Source of the DNA: GCA-016700035 sp964646575
GTDB taxonomy: Bacteria > Patescibacteriota > Saccharimonadia > CAILAD01 > GCA-016700035
DNA: 64,000 nt
NCBI GenBank assembly: GCA_964646575.1
Contig: CAZYFT010000001.1
Span: 29,529-93,528 of the forward strand
Direction: 5' to 3'
How positions within the stretch are numbered: position 1 is the stretch's first letter; each line of letters begins with the position of its first letter. The notes under the pieces are model-generated. The model saw nothing but the letters and a program-made list of their open reading frames with translations. It made no database searches and was not told the origin of the DNA. A program made the translations under genes and the position numbers. Below, piece after piece: positions 23,790 through 32,152 of the stretch.

Positions 23790-25403
23790 ATGTTTTTAGC
23801 AGCCTATGAAAAGATTCTTGATAATTTACGTTTGGGTGCCGAAAAGGCACTGGGCGATGATTTGGAGAACGAAGATATCGCTCGATCGGTATCATTTTGC
23901 GACATGCGTTTTGGGGATATTGCCACTAATGTTGCGTTGCAGCAAGCGAAAGAAGCCGGTCGTAATCCCCGAGACCTTGCAGAAGCCATCGTAAGTGAGC
24001 TGCAGAAATTAGACACCTTTGCTTCTGCTGAGGTTGCTGGACCAGGCTTTGTAAATATACGTTTGCATGAAGCTGATTACATACAGCTTTTGCACGAACT
24101 TAAGCCTGGTTTTTTTCGAACCGAAAAGGGAGCGGGACGACGGGTGAATGTGGAGTTTATTAGTGCTAATCCCACCGGTCCATTGGTATTGGTGAATGCT
24201 TGGGGAGGGTACTACGGCGATATCTTGGCAAGTCTCTACGAAAGTCAAGGATATGATGTTGAGCGTGAGTATTATTTGAATGATGGTGGCAACCAAATTG
24301 CGCAGTTAGGGCGGGCAGTTCAGCAGGCTGCCGGTGCAAAGTTTAGCGCTGAAGAGTCGGCTGAATTGTATCGGGGCGAATATGTAGATGTATTAGCACA
24401 GAGTTTGGCAGAAGAATTTGGCGGTACTGATCAGCTTATCGCTAAGGATCCTCAAGAAGTGGGCGATAAGGCTCAGGCAATCATTTTGGCCGATTATATT
24501 AAACCTACACTCAAGCGGCTGGGTATTAACCACGACGAAATCTATCCGGAGTCCAGCCTGGACAATCGAGCGACAATCGAGCGACTGCGACAGGCGGGGG
24601 CTATTCTAGAGAAGGATGGGGCGATATGGTTGAGCGGAGAAAAAGCTGGCCTAGATAAAGATGAAGTACTCGTGCGCTCCACCGATGGACAGGAAACATA
24701 TTTCTTAAAAGATATAACCTATCAACTTACAAAGCTCGAGGATCGACGTTTTGATACCGCAATTACCATTGTGGGGCCAGATCATCACGGGCAAGAACAG
24801 CGGCTGCTCGCGGCATTGAGTCTCTTGGGCCATGATGGTTTCGTCCCACTCTGGACGCAGACGGTACGTCTTACGAAGGACGGCCAGGAGTACAAGATGA
24901 GTAAACGTCGTGGAAATTACATCGTACTTGATGAATTCCTCGATATGGTCCCATCGCAAACCGCGCGGTTTTTCTTTGCCTTGCGAGATACCAATAGTCA
25001 CTTTGATCTAGATCTAGATTTAGTAGCATCACAAAATAAACATAATCCACTCTTTTACGTTATGTACTCATATGTTCGTGCAAGTTCAGTGCTAGCTAAA
25101 TTTGGCGAGATTGCAGAGCCCACTGAGATTGCACTAGACGTTGAGCAAAAGCAAATCTTGAGAAGTTTCATAGAAGTTTCGGAATTAATTACCCAGGCGA
25201 CCGTGACGCAACAAGTGCATTCGGTGTTGCATCGTATGATAGAAATCGCTCGCTACTTCCATGATTGGTATGAGAAGAATCCAGTCCTTAAAGAAGAATC
25301 CGAGGAGCTCCGTATGGCTCGGGCATACTTCGTGGAAAAATATCGTGATAGTCTGAAGAGTCTGCTTAAGCTTATTGGGGTAAAACCGCAAGAACGCATG
25401 TAG
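23790..25403 (+). CDS. argS: Arginyl-tRNA synthetase with a degenerate HIGH signature
   Basis: 537 residues. An N-terminal additional domain (tRNA D-loop contact) covers residues 1-90. The class I core opens with EFISANPTGPLVLVNAWGG, where most ArgRS carry NPTGPLHxGHxR; both His residues and the Arg of HIGH are replaced (L-V-L-V-N-A-W). The second signature is intact as YKMSKRRGNYI. The VGPDHHGQEQRL region and the C-terminal all-helical DALR anticodon domain (from about 420) are normal. HIGH variants such as HxGN are known in class I enzymes, but this one is extreme. The other domains leave little doubt about identity; activity depends on compensation for the missing His. Confidence 0.92.
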   Translation: MFLAAYEKILDNLRLGAEKALGDDLENEDIARSVSFCDMRFGDIATNVALQQAKEAGRNPRDLAEAIVSELQKLDTFASAEVAGPGFVNIRLHEADYIQLLHELKPGFFRTEKGAGRRVNVEFISANPTGPLVLVNAWGGYYGDILASLYESQGYDVEREYYLNDGGNQIAQLGRAVQQAAGAKFSAEESAELYRGEYVDVLAQSLAEEFGGTDQLIAKDPQEVGDKAQAIILADYIKPTLKRLGINHDEIYPESSLDNRATIERLRQAGAILEKDGAIWLSGEKAGLDKDEVLVRSTDGQETYFLKDITYQLTKLEDRRFDTAITIVGPDHHGQEQRLLAALSLLGHDGFVPLWTQTVRLTKDGQEYKMSKRRGNYIVLDEFLDMVPSQTARFFFALRDTNSHFDLDLDLVASQNKHNPLFYVMYSYVRASSVLAKFGEIAEPTEIALDVEQKQILRSFIEVSELITQATVTQQVHSVLHRMIEIARYFHDWYEKNPVLKEESEELRMARAYFVEKYRDSLKSLLKLIGVKPQERM

Positions 25404-25429
25404 CGAGTGGAGTAGGAGGGGTTATTGTA

Positions 25430-28294
25430 GTGAAAAAAACTACATCAAAGTATATTGAAGGGCTTAACCCTGAACAGAAAGCAGCCGTGTGTCATCTGGA
25501 AGGCCCTGCAATGGTAATCGCCGGTGCTGGCACTGGTAAGACTAAGGTTATTACTTCACGTATTGCGTATCTCATCGAGCAAAAACATGCACAGCCTGAA
25601 GAGATTTTGGCCCTCACATTTACCGAGAAGGCTGCTGTTGAGATGGAAGAGCGAGTGGACATGCTTTTGCCATACGGGTACGTTGATACGCATATCAAGA
25701 CCTTTCATGCACTTGGTTATGAAATCTTGCAGGAATATGGCTTCGAGCTGGGGCTGCCACCAAATCTGAAGGTGATTTCTAGCTTACAGCAACACATTAT
25801 CTTGCAGGAGGTTCTTGAGGACTTTGAGGATATCATGCATTTCCGTCCAGCCCACAATCCGGGGCAGTTTCGTGCGGCTTTACTGCAATTATTTTCTCGA
25901 CTAAAAGATGATGGCCTCATGCCAGGGGAGTATGCCGAGCAGCTAAAATCACTTTATGAAGAGCAAACGGAATTGCTAGATGAAGAGGGCTGGCAAAAAT
26001 ACCACGAGGCTGCCAAAATATACGGACAATATCAAGCGCGTTTGCAGGAAAAAGGCTTGATTGATTATGGTGATCAGCTTTTATATGTGTATACTTTGCT
26101 GCAAAAAAAACAACATATACGTGATATTTATCAAAAAATGTACAAGTTTGTACTCGTTGATGAGTATCAGGATACTAACCGGCTGCAATCAAAAATCGTA
26201 CATCTTTTATTGAGCTCGCAGCAAAATCTCATGGTTGTCGGTGATGACGATCAGTCGATATATCGCTTTAGGGGGGCGGATATAGACAATATGCTTGGAT
26301 TTAAGGAGGCATACCCTAAGACTCAGTTTTTTGTGCTATCCGAGAACTATCGTTCTAGCCAGCATATTGTTGATGCAGCTTATTCACTTATACAACACAA
26401 CAATCCGGCGCGTCTGGAGGTTCAGACAGGTCTAAATAAGAAGCTTCATGCCCAGTCTCGTGGACGTCGGCCGGTGGTACAGCAGTATAAAGATAGCCAT
26501 GAAGAATTTCACGCTATTGCTGCTGATATAAAAAAACGGAAATCGGCTGGAGAGGCGTTGGGGGGTGTTGCGATATTGTGTCGGAATAATTCCCAAACTG
26601 AAGAAATGATACATTATTTACAACATTTAGGTATATCTGTAGCTACGCAAGCCAACGGCAACTTATTACATATACCGGTCGTGCGACAGTGCATAGATTT
26701 CGTACGCGTTTTACACGACGTAGAGGATTCTGCGGCTCTATATCGTTATCTGGTTTCACCAAAGATACTAGCCAGCACGCCAAAAGTTATGGAGTTAAGT
26801 GCTGAGGCACAGCGTAATAGGATTCCACTGAGTGATGTGATAGTAGATAGGCGCGAAGAAGCTACATATGAATACAATGCGGTGAAAGCTCTTGAGGCAT
26901 ATCGAGAAATTGCCCACAACCATACCATTGGTGAGATATTGTATAAATTTATAACAGATGGGGGCTATCTTGATAGCCTGGCTAATCAGGCGCTCTCAGA
27001 GAGCCAGGCTGCTCAGTCGGTTCAGCAGCTTGCAGCTTTTTTCACACTAGTTAAAGAATTTGAGGCTGTTGAGAAGCATCGTGATAGTTATCATTTTTGG
27101 AATTACATTCAGGACATGTATAGCTCCGATGTGCTTCAGGATGTTGAACTTATGGATGAAGCACAGGGTGTTCATGTTCTGACCGTACATCGCTCTAAAG
27201 GGCTAGAATTTGAAACAGTGTACTTATACGACATGACTGAGGGGAATTTTCCAGCTACTCGAAGATCGGACAGTATTAAAAATCTCACAGATTTAACGGC
27301 AGAGCCCAAGGATGTTGCCTTGCGCCATGAACAAGAAGAGCGTCGCTTAATGTATGTGGCGATGACGCGCGCTAAAAAGAACCTTATACTAACTTTCTCC
27401 CCCGATCACGGGGGCAAGCGGGCTCGTAAGGCCTCTCGCTTTTTGCTAGAGGCATTTGGGACGAGCCTAGCCGTTCAGGACAACGAGGGGAGTGGTGGGC
27501 TGCCCGCAATTTTAACCCGCTATGGGCCGAAGAGGCAGTCTGGAACCGAATTGCCAGCCTTCCCGGTGTCGGAAGACGGATATATAACACTCACACCTAA
27601 TCAGATAGCAGATTACTTGGCTGATCCTTCGCGGTTTTTTGTACGCCATGTTCTTAGATTCCCCATGCCACCATCACACCAAATGGTATATGGTATCTCG
27701 ATTCACGCCGCTTTAGAATATTTTTATACCGAGAAACTTTCTGGACGTGTGCCGAGAATCGAGATAATGCTTGATGTTTTTCGTAGTGCCTGGCGCAGTG
27801 AAGGGTTTGTCTCAATCCGTCATGAAAATGAACGTCGTAAGCAAGGTGAAGTGAGCCTAAAGCAGTATTATTCACATCATATAGATGTGGCCGAACCGAT
27901 TGTCGCAGTAGAGCAGGAGTTTACTCTGGAGATCGAGGAGTTCAAAGTAAATATTCGGGGAAGGTATGACCTTGTTGTGAAAAATACAGATGTTGATGGT
28001 GTATCAATTAGGGATTTCAAGACGAGTCATGTTGCCAACGAGCGGGTAGCAAAAGACAAAGTTCGCGACTCGATTCAGATGGGGATCTATGCCTTAGCGT
28101 GGGACCAGCTCAATACCGATAAAACGGCGTCTATTGCCCTCTACTTTACTGAGTCACAGTTGCTGGCTGAGCGCACTAAGATTGAACACGAAAAGACGCT
28201 GAAGAAGATAGCCGAGGCGGTGACCGGTATCCGCGATGGGAGATACCCACGTCGCGGAAACCTAACCGATCTGGAGACTGAGGGGCTTATATAA
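25430..28294 (+). CDS. UvrD/PcrA-type ATP-dependent helicase with C-terminal PD-(D/E)xK nuclease
   Basis: 954 residues. Superfamily 1A motifs in order: Q-motif LNPEQKAAV, motif I AGAGTGKT, Ia LTFTEKAAVEMEERV, II DEYQDTN, III VVGDDDQSIYRFRGA, IV ENYRSSQ, V VHRSKGLEFETVYLY, VI RRLMYVAMTRAKKNL. After about residue 700 comes a Cas4/RecB-like nuclease domain: YGISIHAALEYF, RGRYDLVV with the catalytic Asp, and IRDFKTSH with D-x-K. No Fe-S cysteines are obvious. A 3'-5' helicase-nuclease of the AddA/PcrA-RecB style for repair or processing of incoming DNA. GTG start; the downstream metalloprotease gene follows directly. Confidence 0.9.
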   Translation: MKKTTSKYIEGLNPEQKAAVCHLEGPAMVIAGAGTGKTKVITSRIAYLIEQKHAQPEEILALTFTEKAAVEMEERVDMLLPYGYVDTHIKTFHALGYEILQEYGFELGLPPNLKVISSLQQHIILQEVLEDFEDIMHFRPAHNPGQFRAALLQLFSRLKDDGLMPGEYAEQLKSLYEEQTELLDEEGWQKYHEAAKIYGQYQARLQEKGLIDYGDQLLYVYTLLQKKQHIRDIYQKMYKFVLVDEYQDTNRLQSKIVHLLLSSQQNLMVVGDDDQSIYRFRGADIDNMLGFKEAYPKTQFFVLSENYRSSQHIVDAAYSLIQHNNPARLEVQTGLNKKLHAQSRGRRPVVQQYKDSHEEFHAIAADIKKRKSAGEALGGVAILCRNNSQTEEMIHYLQHLGISVATQANGNLLHIPVVRQCIDFVRVLHDVEDSAALYRYLVSPKILASTPKVMELSAEAQRNRIPLSDVIVDRREEATYEYNAVKALEAYREIAHNHTIGEILYKFITDGGYLDSLANQALSESQAAQSVQQLAAFFTLVKEFEAVEKHRDSYHFWNYIQDMYSSDVLQDVELMDEAQGVHVLTVHRSKGLEFETVYLYDMTEGNFPATRRSDSIKNLTDLTAEPKDVALRHEQEERRLMYVAMTRAKKNLILTFSPDHGGKRARKASRFLLEAFGTSLAVQDNEGSGGLPAILTRYGPKRQSGTELPAFPVSEDGYITLTPNQIADYLADPSRFFVRHVLRFPMPPSHQMVYGISIHAALEYFYTEKLSGRVPRIEIMLDVFRSAWRSEGFVSIRHENERRKQGEVSLKQYYSHHIDVAEPIVAVEQEFTLEIEEFKVNIRGRYDLVVKNTDVDGVSIRDFKTSHVANERVAKDKVRDSIQMGIYALAWDQLNTDKTASIALYFTESQLLAERTKIEHEKTLKKIAEAVTGIRDGRYPRRGNLTDLETEGLI

Positions 28295-28723
28295 ATGATG
28301 TCCGTGAGTTATCGTGACCAAGAGTGGCTCGAGAATTTACTGGCTGATATTTGGTATCAGCACTTTCGGGATGTTGAGCAGAACAATGATGTGATGATTA
28401 TTTGGGCTAAGCGCGCCAAGCGCCGTCTGGGCTCCATTGAGATGGATAGTCGTGACGGACGTACCTCGATTATTAAGGTGAATAGGCTTTTTCAGGATCT
28501 TGCCGTACCGGAGTATGTAATACGGGCTACTATTGTTCACGAAATGACGCACTATGCTCATGGTTTTGGTTCGCCTCATGAACAGAAGCAGAAGCATCCG
28601 CATAGTGGAGGCGTGATTCGCAAGGAGTTTGCAGAAAGAGGCTTGGTGGATTTGTATTTGAAGCAGAAGCGCTGGCTGAAGGATAACTGGCGCGACTTTT
28701 TACTGGAACGAGGCATGTTGTAG
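28295..28723 (+). CDS. SprT/YgjP-like zinc metallopeptidase domain protein
   Basis: 142 residues, starting at ATG 28295 or the adjacent ATG 28298, immediately after the helicase stop. Contains IVHEMTHYAHGFGSPHE, an HExxH zinc motif with further His residues downstream (H-P-H-S-G-G). The layout (a beta sheet, then the HExxH helix, then a basic helix K-Q-K-R-W-L-K-D-N-W) matches small SprT/YgjP-like domains. In eukaryotes and some bacteria such domains degrade DNA-protein cross-links, and its placement directly behind a repair helicase fits that, but this is inference. No signal peptide, so cytosolic. Confidence 0.75.
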   Translation: MMSVSYRDQEWLENLLADIWYQHFRDVEQNNDVMIIWAKRAKRRLGSIEMDSRDGRTSIIKVNRLFQDLAVPEYVIRATIVHEMTHYAHGFGSPHEQKQKHPHSGGVIRKEFAERGLVDLYLKQKRWLKDNWRDFLLERGML

Positions 28724-28760
28724 GCATTTTGTTCGTTTTTTGAGGTATACTGGTAGTGTT

Positions 28761-29843
28761 ATGGAAGTCGTATTAATCATACTTTTGGTTGTTATCGTAG
28801 CAGCCCTTATATTCTTAATTATTCGTAGCCTAAAGCCTGCCAGTGCACCTTCTGCTGAGCTAGATGTGGCATCGGTGCAGCTGCTAAAGCAAGATTTGCA
28901 GGGAATGCAGCAGCTCTTGGCGCAGACTCAGTCAGCCATGCAGGACAGGCTTGATAAGAATAATGCCAATGTACAGGAAAGTGTCCATCAGCAAATGCGT
29001 CAATCATCAGAAATCATCCGGCAGGTTACAGAACGTTTAACCCAACTAGATGAGACCAATAAGCGCGTTGTGGATATTACATCGGAACTTAAAACCTTAC
29101 AGAATGTTTTACAAAACCCCAAGCAACGTGGAGTCCTGGGGGAGTACTATCTGTCACAAGTTTTAGAAAATGTTTTACCGCCTACGCAGTATAAATTACA
29201 ATATGGCTTCAAAAATGGGGATATTGTTGATGCTGTTATCTTTTTAGATAAAGGAAAGATTTTGCCGGTCGACTCTAAGTTTAGTTTAGAGAACTATAAT
29301 CGCCTGGTTGAATGCAAGGATGCTGCCGAACGGGAGCGTCTCGTGCGTCAGTTTAAGCAAGATTTAAAGGGCCGTATAGATGAGACATCAAAATACATTC
29401 GTCCTCATGAGGGCACTATGGACTTTGCTTTCATGTTTATTCCTTCAGAGGCAATTTATTACGATCTATTAGTGAATAAGGTGGGGGCTGCCAATACTAC
29501 CGCACGCGACCTTATTGAGTATGCGTTTAGAGATAAGCATGTCATCATTGTGTCCCCAACGTCTTTCATGGCTTACCTGCAGACTGTCTTGCAAGGGTTG
29601 CGTTCTTTGCAGATAGAGGAGCAGGCACGGGAGATTCAGGAGAGGGTTGGTTTGCTTGCACGACACCTGAAGAGTTACGATACGTACATGCAGAAGATGG
29701 GGAATTCGCTCTCTACAACTGTTGGTCATTACAATACTGCCTATAAGGAGTTTAAGAAAGTAGATAAAGATGTCGTGAAGATTGCTGAGACCGAACAGGC
29801 AATCGAGCCACTGTTGGTTGATAAACCATCGGCTGAAGACTAA
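28761..29843 (+). CDS. rmuC: RmuC-family DNA recombination protein
   Basis: 360 residues from ATG 28761, which begins the membrane helix EVVLIILLVVIVAALIFLII; a TTG at 28740 lies upstream of the -10 box and is unlikely. After the helix comes a long coiled coil (about 35-115) and the RmuC core: GVLGEYYLSQVLENVLP, VDAVIFLDKGKILPVDSKF with the restriction-endonuclease-like D...D-S-K residues, FMFIPSEAIYYDLL, and VIIVSPTSFMAYLQTV. RmuC limits DNA inversion and is a predicted membrane-anchored nuclease. TATACT at 28746-28751 would give a nearly leaderless mRNA. Confidence 0.92.
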   Translation: MEVVLIILLVVIVAALIFLIIRSLKPASAPSAELDVASVQLLKQDLQGMQQLLAQTQSAMQDRLDKNNANVQESVHQQMRQSSEIIRQVTERLTQLDETNKRVVDITSELKTLQNVLQNPKQRGVLGEYYLSQVLENVLPPTQYKLQYGFKNGDIVDAVIFLDKGKILPVDSKFSLENYNRLVECKDAAERERLVRQFKQDLKGRIDETSKYIRPHEGTMDFAFMFIPSEAIYYDLLVNKVGAANTTARDLIEYAFRDKHVIIVSPTSFMAYLQTVLQGLRSLQIEEQAREIQERVGLLARHLKSYDTYMQKMGNSLSTTVGHYNTAYKEFKKVDKDVVKIAETEQAIEPLLVDKPSAED

Positions 29844-29858
29844 TTTGAAGGAAGTTTT

Positions 29859-30851
29859 ATGAAAAAACGCGTATTATCAGGAATTAAGCCAACCGGAGAT
29901 GTCCATCTTGGAGGATATCTTGGAGCGATGCGTGAGTGGCCTAAATATCAGTCGCCCGACAATGAGGTGTTTTATTTTATCGCCGATTTGCATGCCCTCA
30001 ATACTCGCCCTAAACCTAGTGAACTACGAGATAAGACTTATGATTTGGTGGCATGGCTACTGGCCCTCGGTATCGACAGCGAACGCAATCCAATCTATTT
30101 ACAGTCGCAGATCCCGGAGCACAGTGAACTGTGTTGGCTCTTAAATAACTTCGTTACCATGGGTGAGCTTTCGCGTATGACCCAATATAAGGACAAGGCC
30201 AAGAAAGGCGGCTCTGAGGGCCAGCTAGTGGCGTTATTTACGTACCCTGTATTAATGGCTGCTGATATCTTGCTGTATAGTGCTGATGAGGTGCCAGTAG
30301 GTGAGGATCAGACGCAGCATGTAGAGCTCACTCGAGATATTGCACAGCGCTTTAACGGTGTATATGGGGATGATTTCTTGAAGCTGCCAGCCTTTACAAA
30401 CCCGGCTCATTCAGCACGAGTGATGATGCTAGATGATCCACTGCGCAAGATGAGTAAAAGTGAAGGAGGGGATGGCTGTGTGTATCTAGCCGATTCTGAT
30501 GAGGTTATTATGCGCAAGTTTAGCCGGGCTGTAACTGATTCTGAAGCAACCGTGCGCTTCGATAGGGGGAAACAGCCAGGAGTGAGTAATCTTCTCGAGA
30601 TATTTGCTGCTATAAAGGGTAAGGATACGGAGGAGCTTGAGAGGGAATTTGCAGGAGTAGGTTACGGGGACTTCAAGAAAGCGGTTGCTCAGGCTGTGCT
30701 CACCGAGCTAGGACCAATCAAGGCAGAATATAGCCGCCTGCGCTCAGATGAGGGGTATTTGGATCGCGTTCTTCAGCGTGGTCGAGAGCGGGTAAGTAGT
30801 GAGGCTCGTTCAAGACTCGTTGAGTTGAAGCAAACAATTGGACTATTGTAA
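29859..30851 (+). CDS. trpS: Tryptophanyl-tRNA synthetase
   Basis: 330 residues, the usual length. It charges tRNA-Trp. Signature 1 is SGIKPTGDVHLGGYLGAM (HxGG in place of the common HxGN), signature 2 is RKMSKSEGG. Other fingerprints: YFIADLHALNTR, LTRDIAQRFN, VGEDQTQHVE with the Trp-binding loop, and the C-terminal helical domain from about residue 215. GAAGG lies seven bases before the ATG. Last protein gene before the large RNA. Confidence 0.96.
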   Translation: MKKRVLSGIKPTGDVHLGGYLGAMREWPKYQSPDNEVFYFIADLHALNTRPKPSELRDKTYDLVAWLLALGIDSERNPIYLQSQIPEHSELCWLLNNFVTMGELSRMTQYKDKAKKGGSEGQLVALFTYPVLMAADILLYSADEVPVGEDQTQHVELTRDIAQRFNGVYGDDFLKLPAFTNPAHSARVMMLDDPLRKMSKSEGGDGCVYLADSDEVIMRKFSRAVTDSEATVRFDRGKQPGVSNLLEIFAAIKGKDTEELEREFAGVGYGDFKKAVAQAVLTELGPIKAEYSRLRSDEGYLDRVLQRGRERVSSEARSRLVELKQTIGLL

Positions 30852-30903
30852 AAAATACACCAGCTTTTTACAGAGTAAACAGTCGAAAAATACCCAAAAC
30901 TTA

Positions 30904-30932
30904 TTGACAAAGCATAAGGACTTTGCTAAACT
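30904..30932 (+). promoter_or_regulatory. Strong promoter of the large RNA
   Basis: Perfect TTGACA (30904-30909), spacer of 17, TAAACT (30927-30932). The rRNA P1 promoter at 63673 uses the same two hexamers, so high expression is likely. Predicted start about 30939. Confidence 0.8.
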
Positions 30933-30939
30933 AGAGTCA

Positions 30940-31492
30940 ATCTAGTTCATTCAAAACCAAAAACAAAAACCAAGTTACATTCCTTTTCTATAAATAACGC
31001 CGCAAGTCGCTTGGTCTCAATAAAGAGCGACTTGTATTTTTTATAGCTGAACAGTAGGGTAACTCCGACCTGTAGACACCCCCCTTGTCTCGGGTCGGGC
31101 TTCCCCTACTGTTCTAGGGTGCCTCATCGAGAGAGGCGACCATTCCCGACAGATAAATCCTTGTTTAAAGCACGAGAAGACGAGCATCCCGCACGCCTCT
31201 TTATACGCTTTAAGTCTGATCAGTCAGTCCAAACAACCGAAACTGATCAACGAAGATTTGCCTAGACGAATGGTAGGGAAACCGGAGCAGACGAAAAAAA
31301 AACAACTAAACGCACCTTTCGTCTCGAACAAAGTCTGCACCAAAACTTGGATACCTAGGCTTCATCAAGCTTAGATACCCCTCACCGGGGCAGCACGTGC
31401 CAATTGAATCTTTCTCTTTAGGGCAGATGTGACTGCCCCGTAACCACTTACTTACTCATCAGAAATCACCCGTTTGTCAGGGTGATTTTTTT
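30940..31492 (+). ncRNA. Large structured noncoding RNA, family unknown
   Basis: About 550 nt between a perfect -35 promoter and an intrinsic terminator, without any plausible reading frame. Pairings I can place: 31003-31011 with 31025-31033; 31049-31059 with 31104-31114, an 11-bp stem with inner helices 31065-31070/31093-31098 and 31074-31078/31086-31090; 31121-31125/31133-31137; 31139-31145/31268-31274, which encloses 31165-31171/31207-31213 and 31217-31224/31242-31249; 31289-31296/31317-31324, competing with 31287-31292/31333-31338; 31356-31362/31367-31373 flanked by GATACC on both sides; and 31386-31393/31433-31440. It does not carry the conserved cores of RNase P, tmRNA, SRP RNA, or group I/II introns. 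The first stem plus TTTTTT (31035-31041) could act as an early terminator. The rest of the gap (31493-31708) shows no gene, only a TTGCCAT palindrome. Confidence 0.75.
31464..31492 (+). terminator. Intrinsic terminator of the large RNA
   Basis: AATCACCC (31464-31471), loop GTTTGTCA, GGGTGATT (31480-31487), then a T run to 31492. Confidence 0.85.
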
Positions 31493-31708
31493 GTTAGCGA
31501 ATTGCAGTCCTGTGAGAGCACGTGCATTGTACGCTCTGGCCTCAAACTTATACGGTGCAGGGTCTGCATTGCCATAATGGCAAAAAGGGAAGAGCGGAAT
31601 TATTGGGCAATTAGTTTACTCATAAGTATGAATAAAAATAGTAGTCAAAACAAAAATCGAAAATAGAAAAATATATTTAGTGTTCATATTTTGGCAAAAA
31701 GTATTCAA

Positions 31709-32152
31709 ATGTGGATACTGTGGAAAAAGCATTGGAAAATAGAGATAATAGAGTCTATGCGAGACGCATCCTACAAACAGCTAGGGCTCTACATATCTGT
31801 CACAATTTTTTCGCTCATTCTGTCTTTGAGTGTAGTGGCATTTCTCTTGCTAGCAACTTCACCGAGAGACATAGGTGCTTTAGGCGTAACAGTTTGGTTT
31901 ATAGGCCTATTTGTACTGGCTACATCTTCTATTTTGTTGGTGCGTTATAATTTTGGAAGACATCGACATCCTGAGCCCCAGGAGCGTTTTGCGGTGTATA
32001 AACGCTCGCTCAGAGGGAGTGCCGTGATGGGGCTTTTTTTTGCAATTGCTCTTGCGATGCAAAGTTTGAGGATGCTGAATCTGGGGGATATACTGCTCTT
32101 CCTGCTAACTCTTGCTATAATTGAACTATATTTCCGCACGAAAAAATCATGA
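31709..32152 (+). CDS. Small membrane protein upstream of pheS, three to four helices
   Basis: About 147 residues from ATG 31709; TTG 31691 is an alternative in-frame start and neither has a clear ribosome site. Hydrophobic segments: about 25-48 (LGLYISVTIFSLILSLSVVAFLLL), 55-80 (GALGVTVWFIGLFVLATSSILLV), 108-125 and 128-144, separated by short basic loops such as RYNFGRHRHPEPQERF. The protein ends four bases inside pheS (ATGA), so it is translated with the synthetase. Nothing ties it to tRNA charging. Function unknown. Confidence 0.6.
   Translation: MWILWKKHWKIEIIESMRDASYKQLGLYISVTIFSLILSLSVVAFLLLATSPRDIGALGVTVWFIGLFVLATSSILLVRYNFGRHRHPEPQERFAVYKRSLRGSAVMGLFFAIALAMQSLRMLNLGDILLFLLTLAIIELYFRTKKS

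Noticed and set aside
30940..31492. RNase P RNA as identity of the large RNA
   Set aside because: A stretch GCCTAGACGAATG (31258-31270) and AGGGTGCC (31116-31123) recall RNase P, but the conserved GAGGAAAGTCC and ACAGAACCCGGCTTA cores are missing on both strands.
31571..31586. TTGCCAT palindrome followed by A residues as terminator
   Set aside because: The A run follows on the plus strand and a T run precedes on the minus strand, so neither strand has hairpin-then-T.
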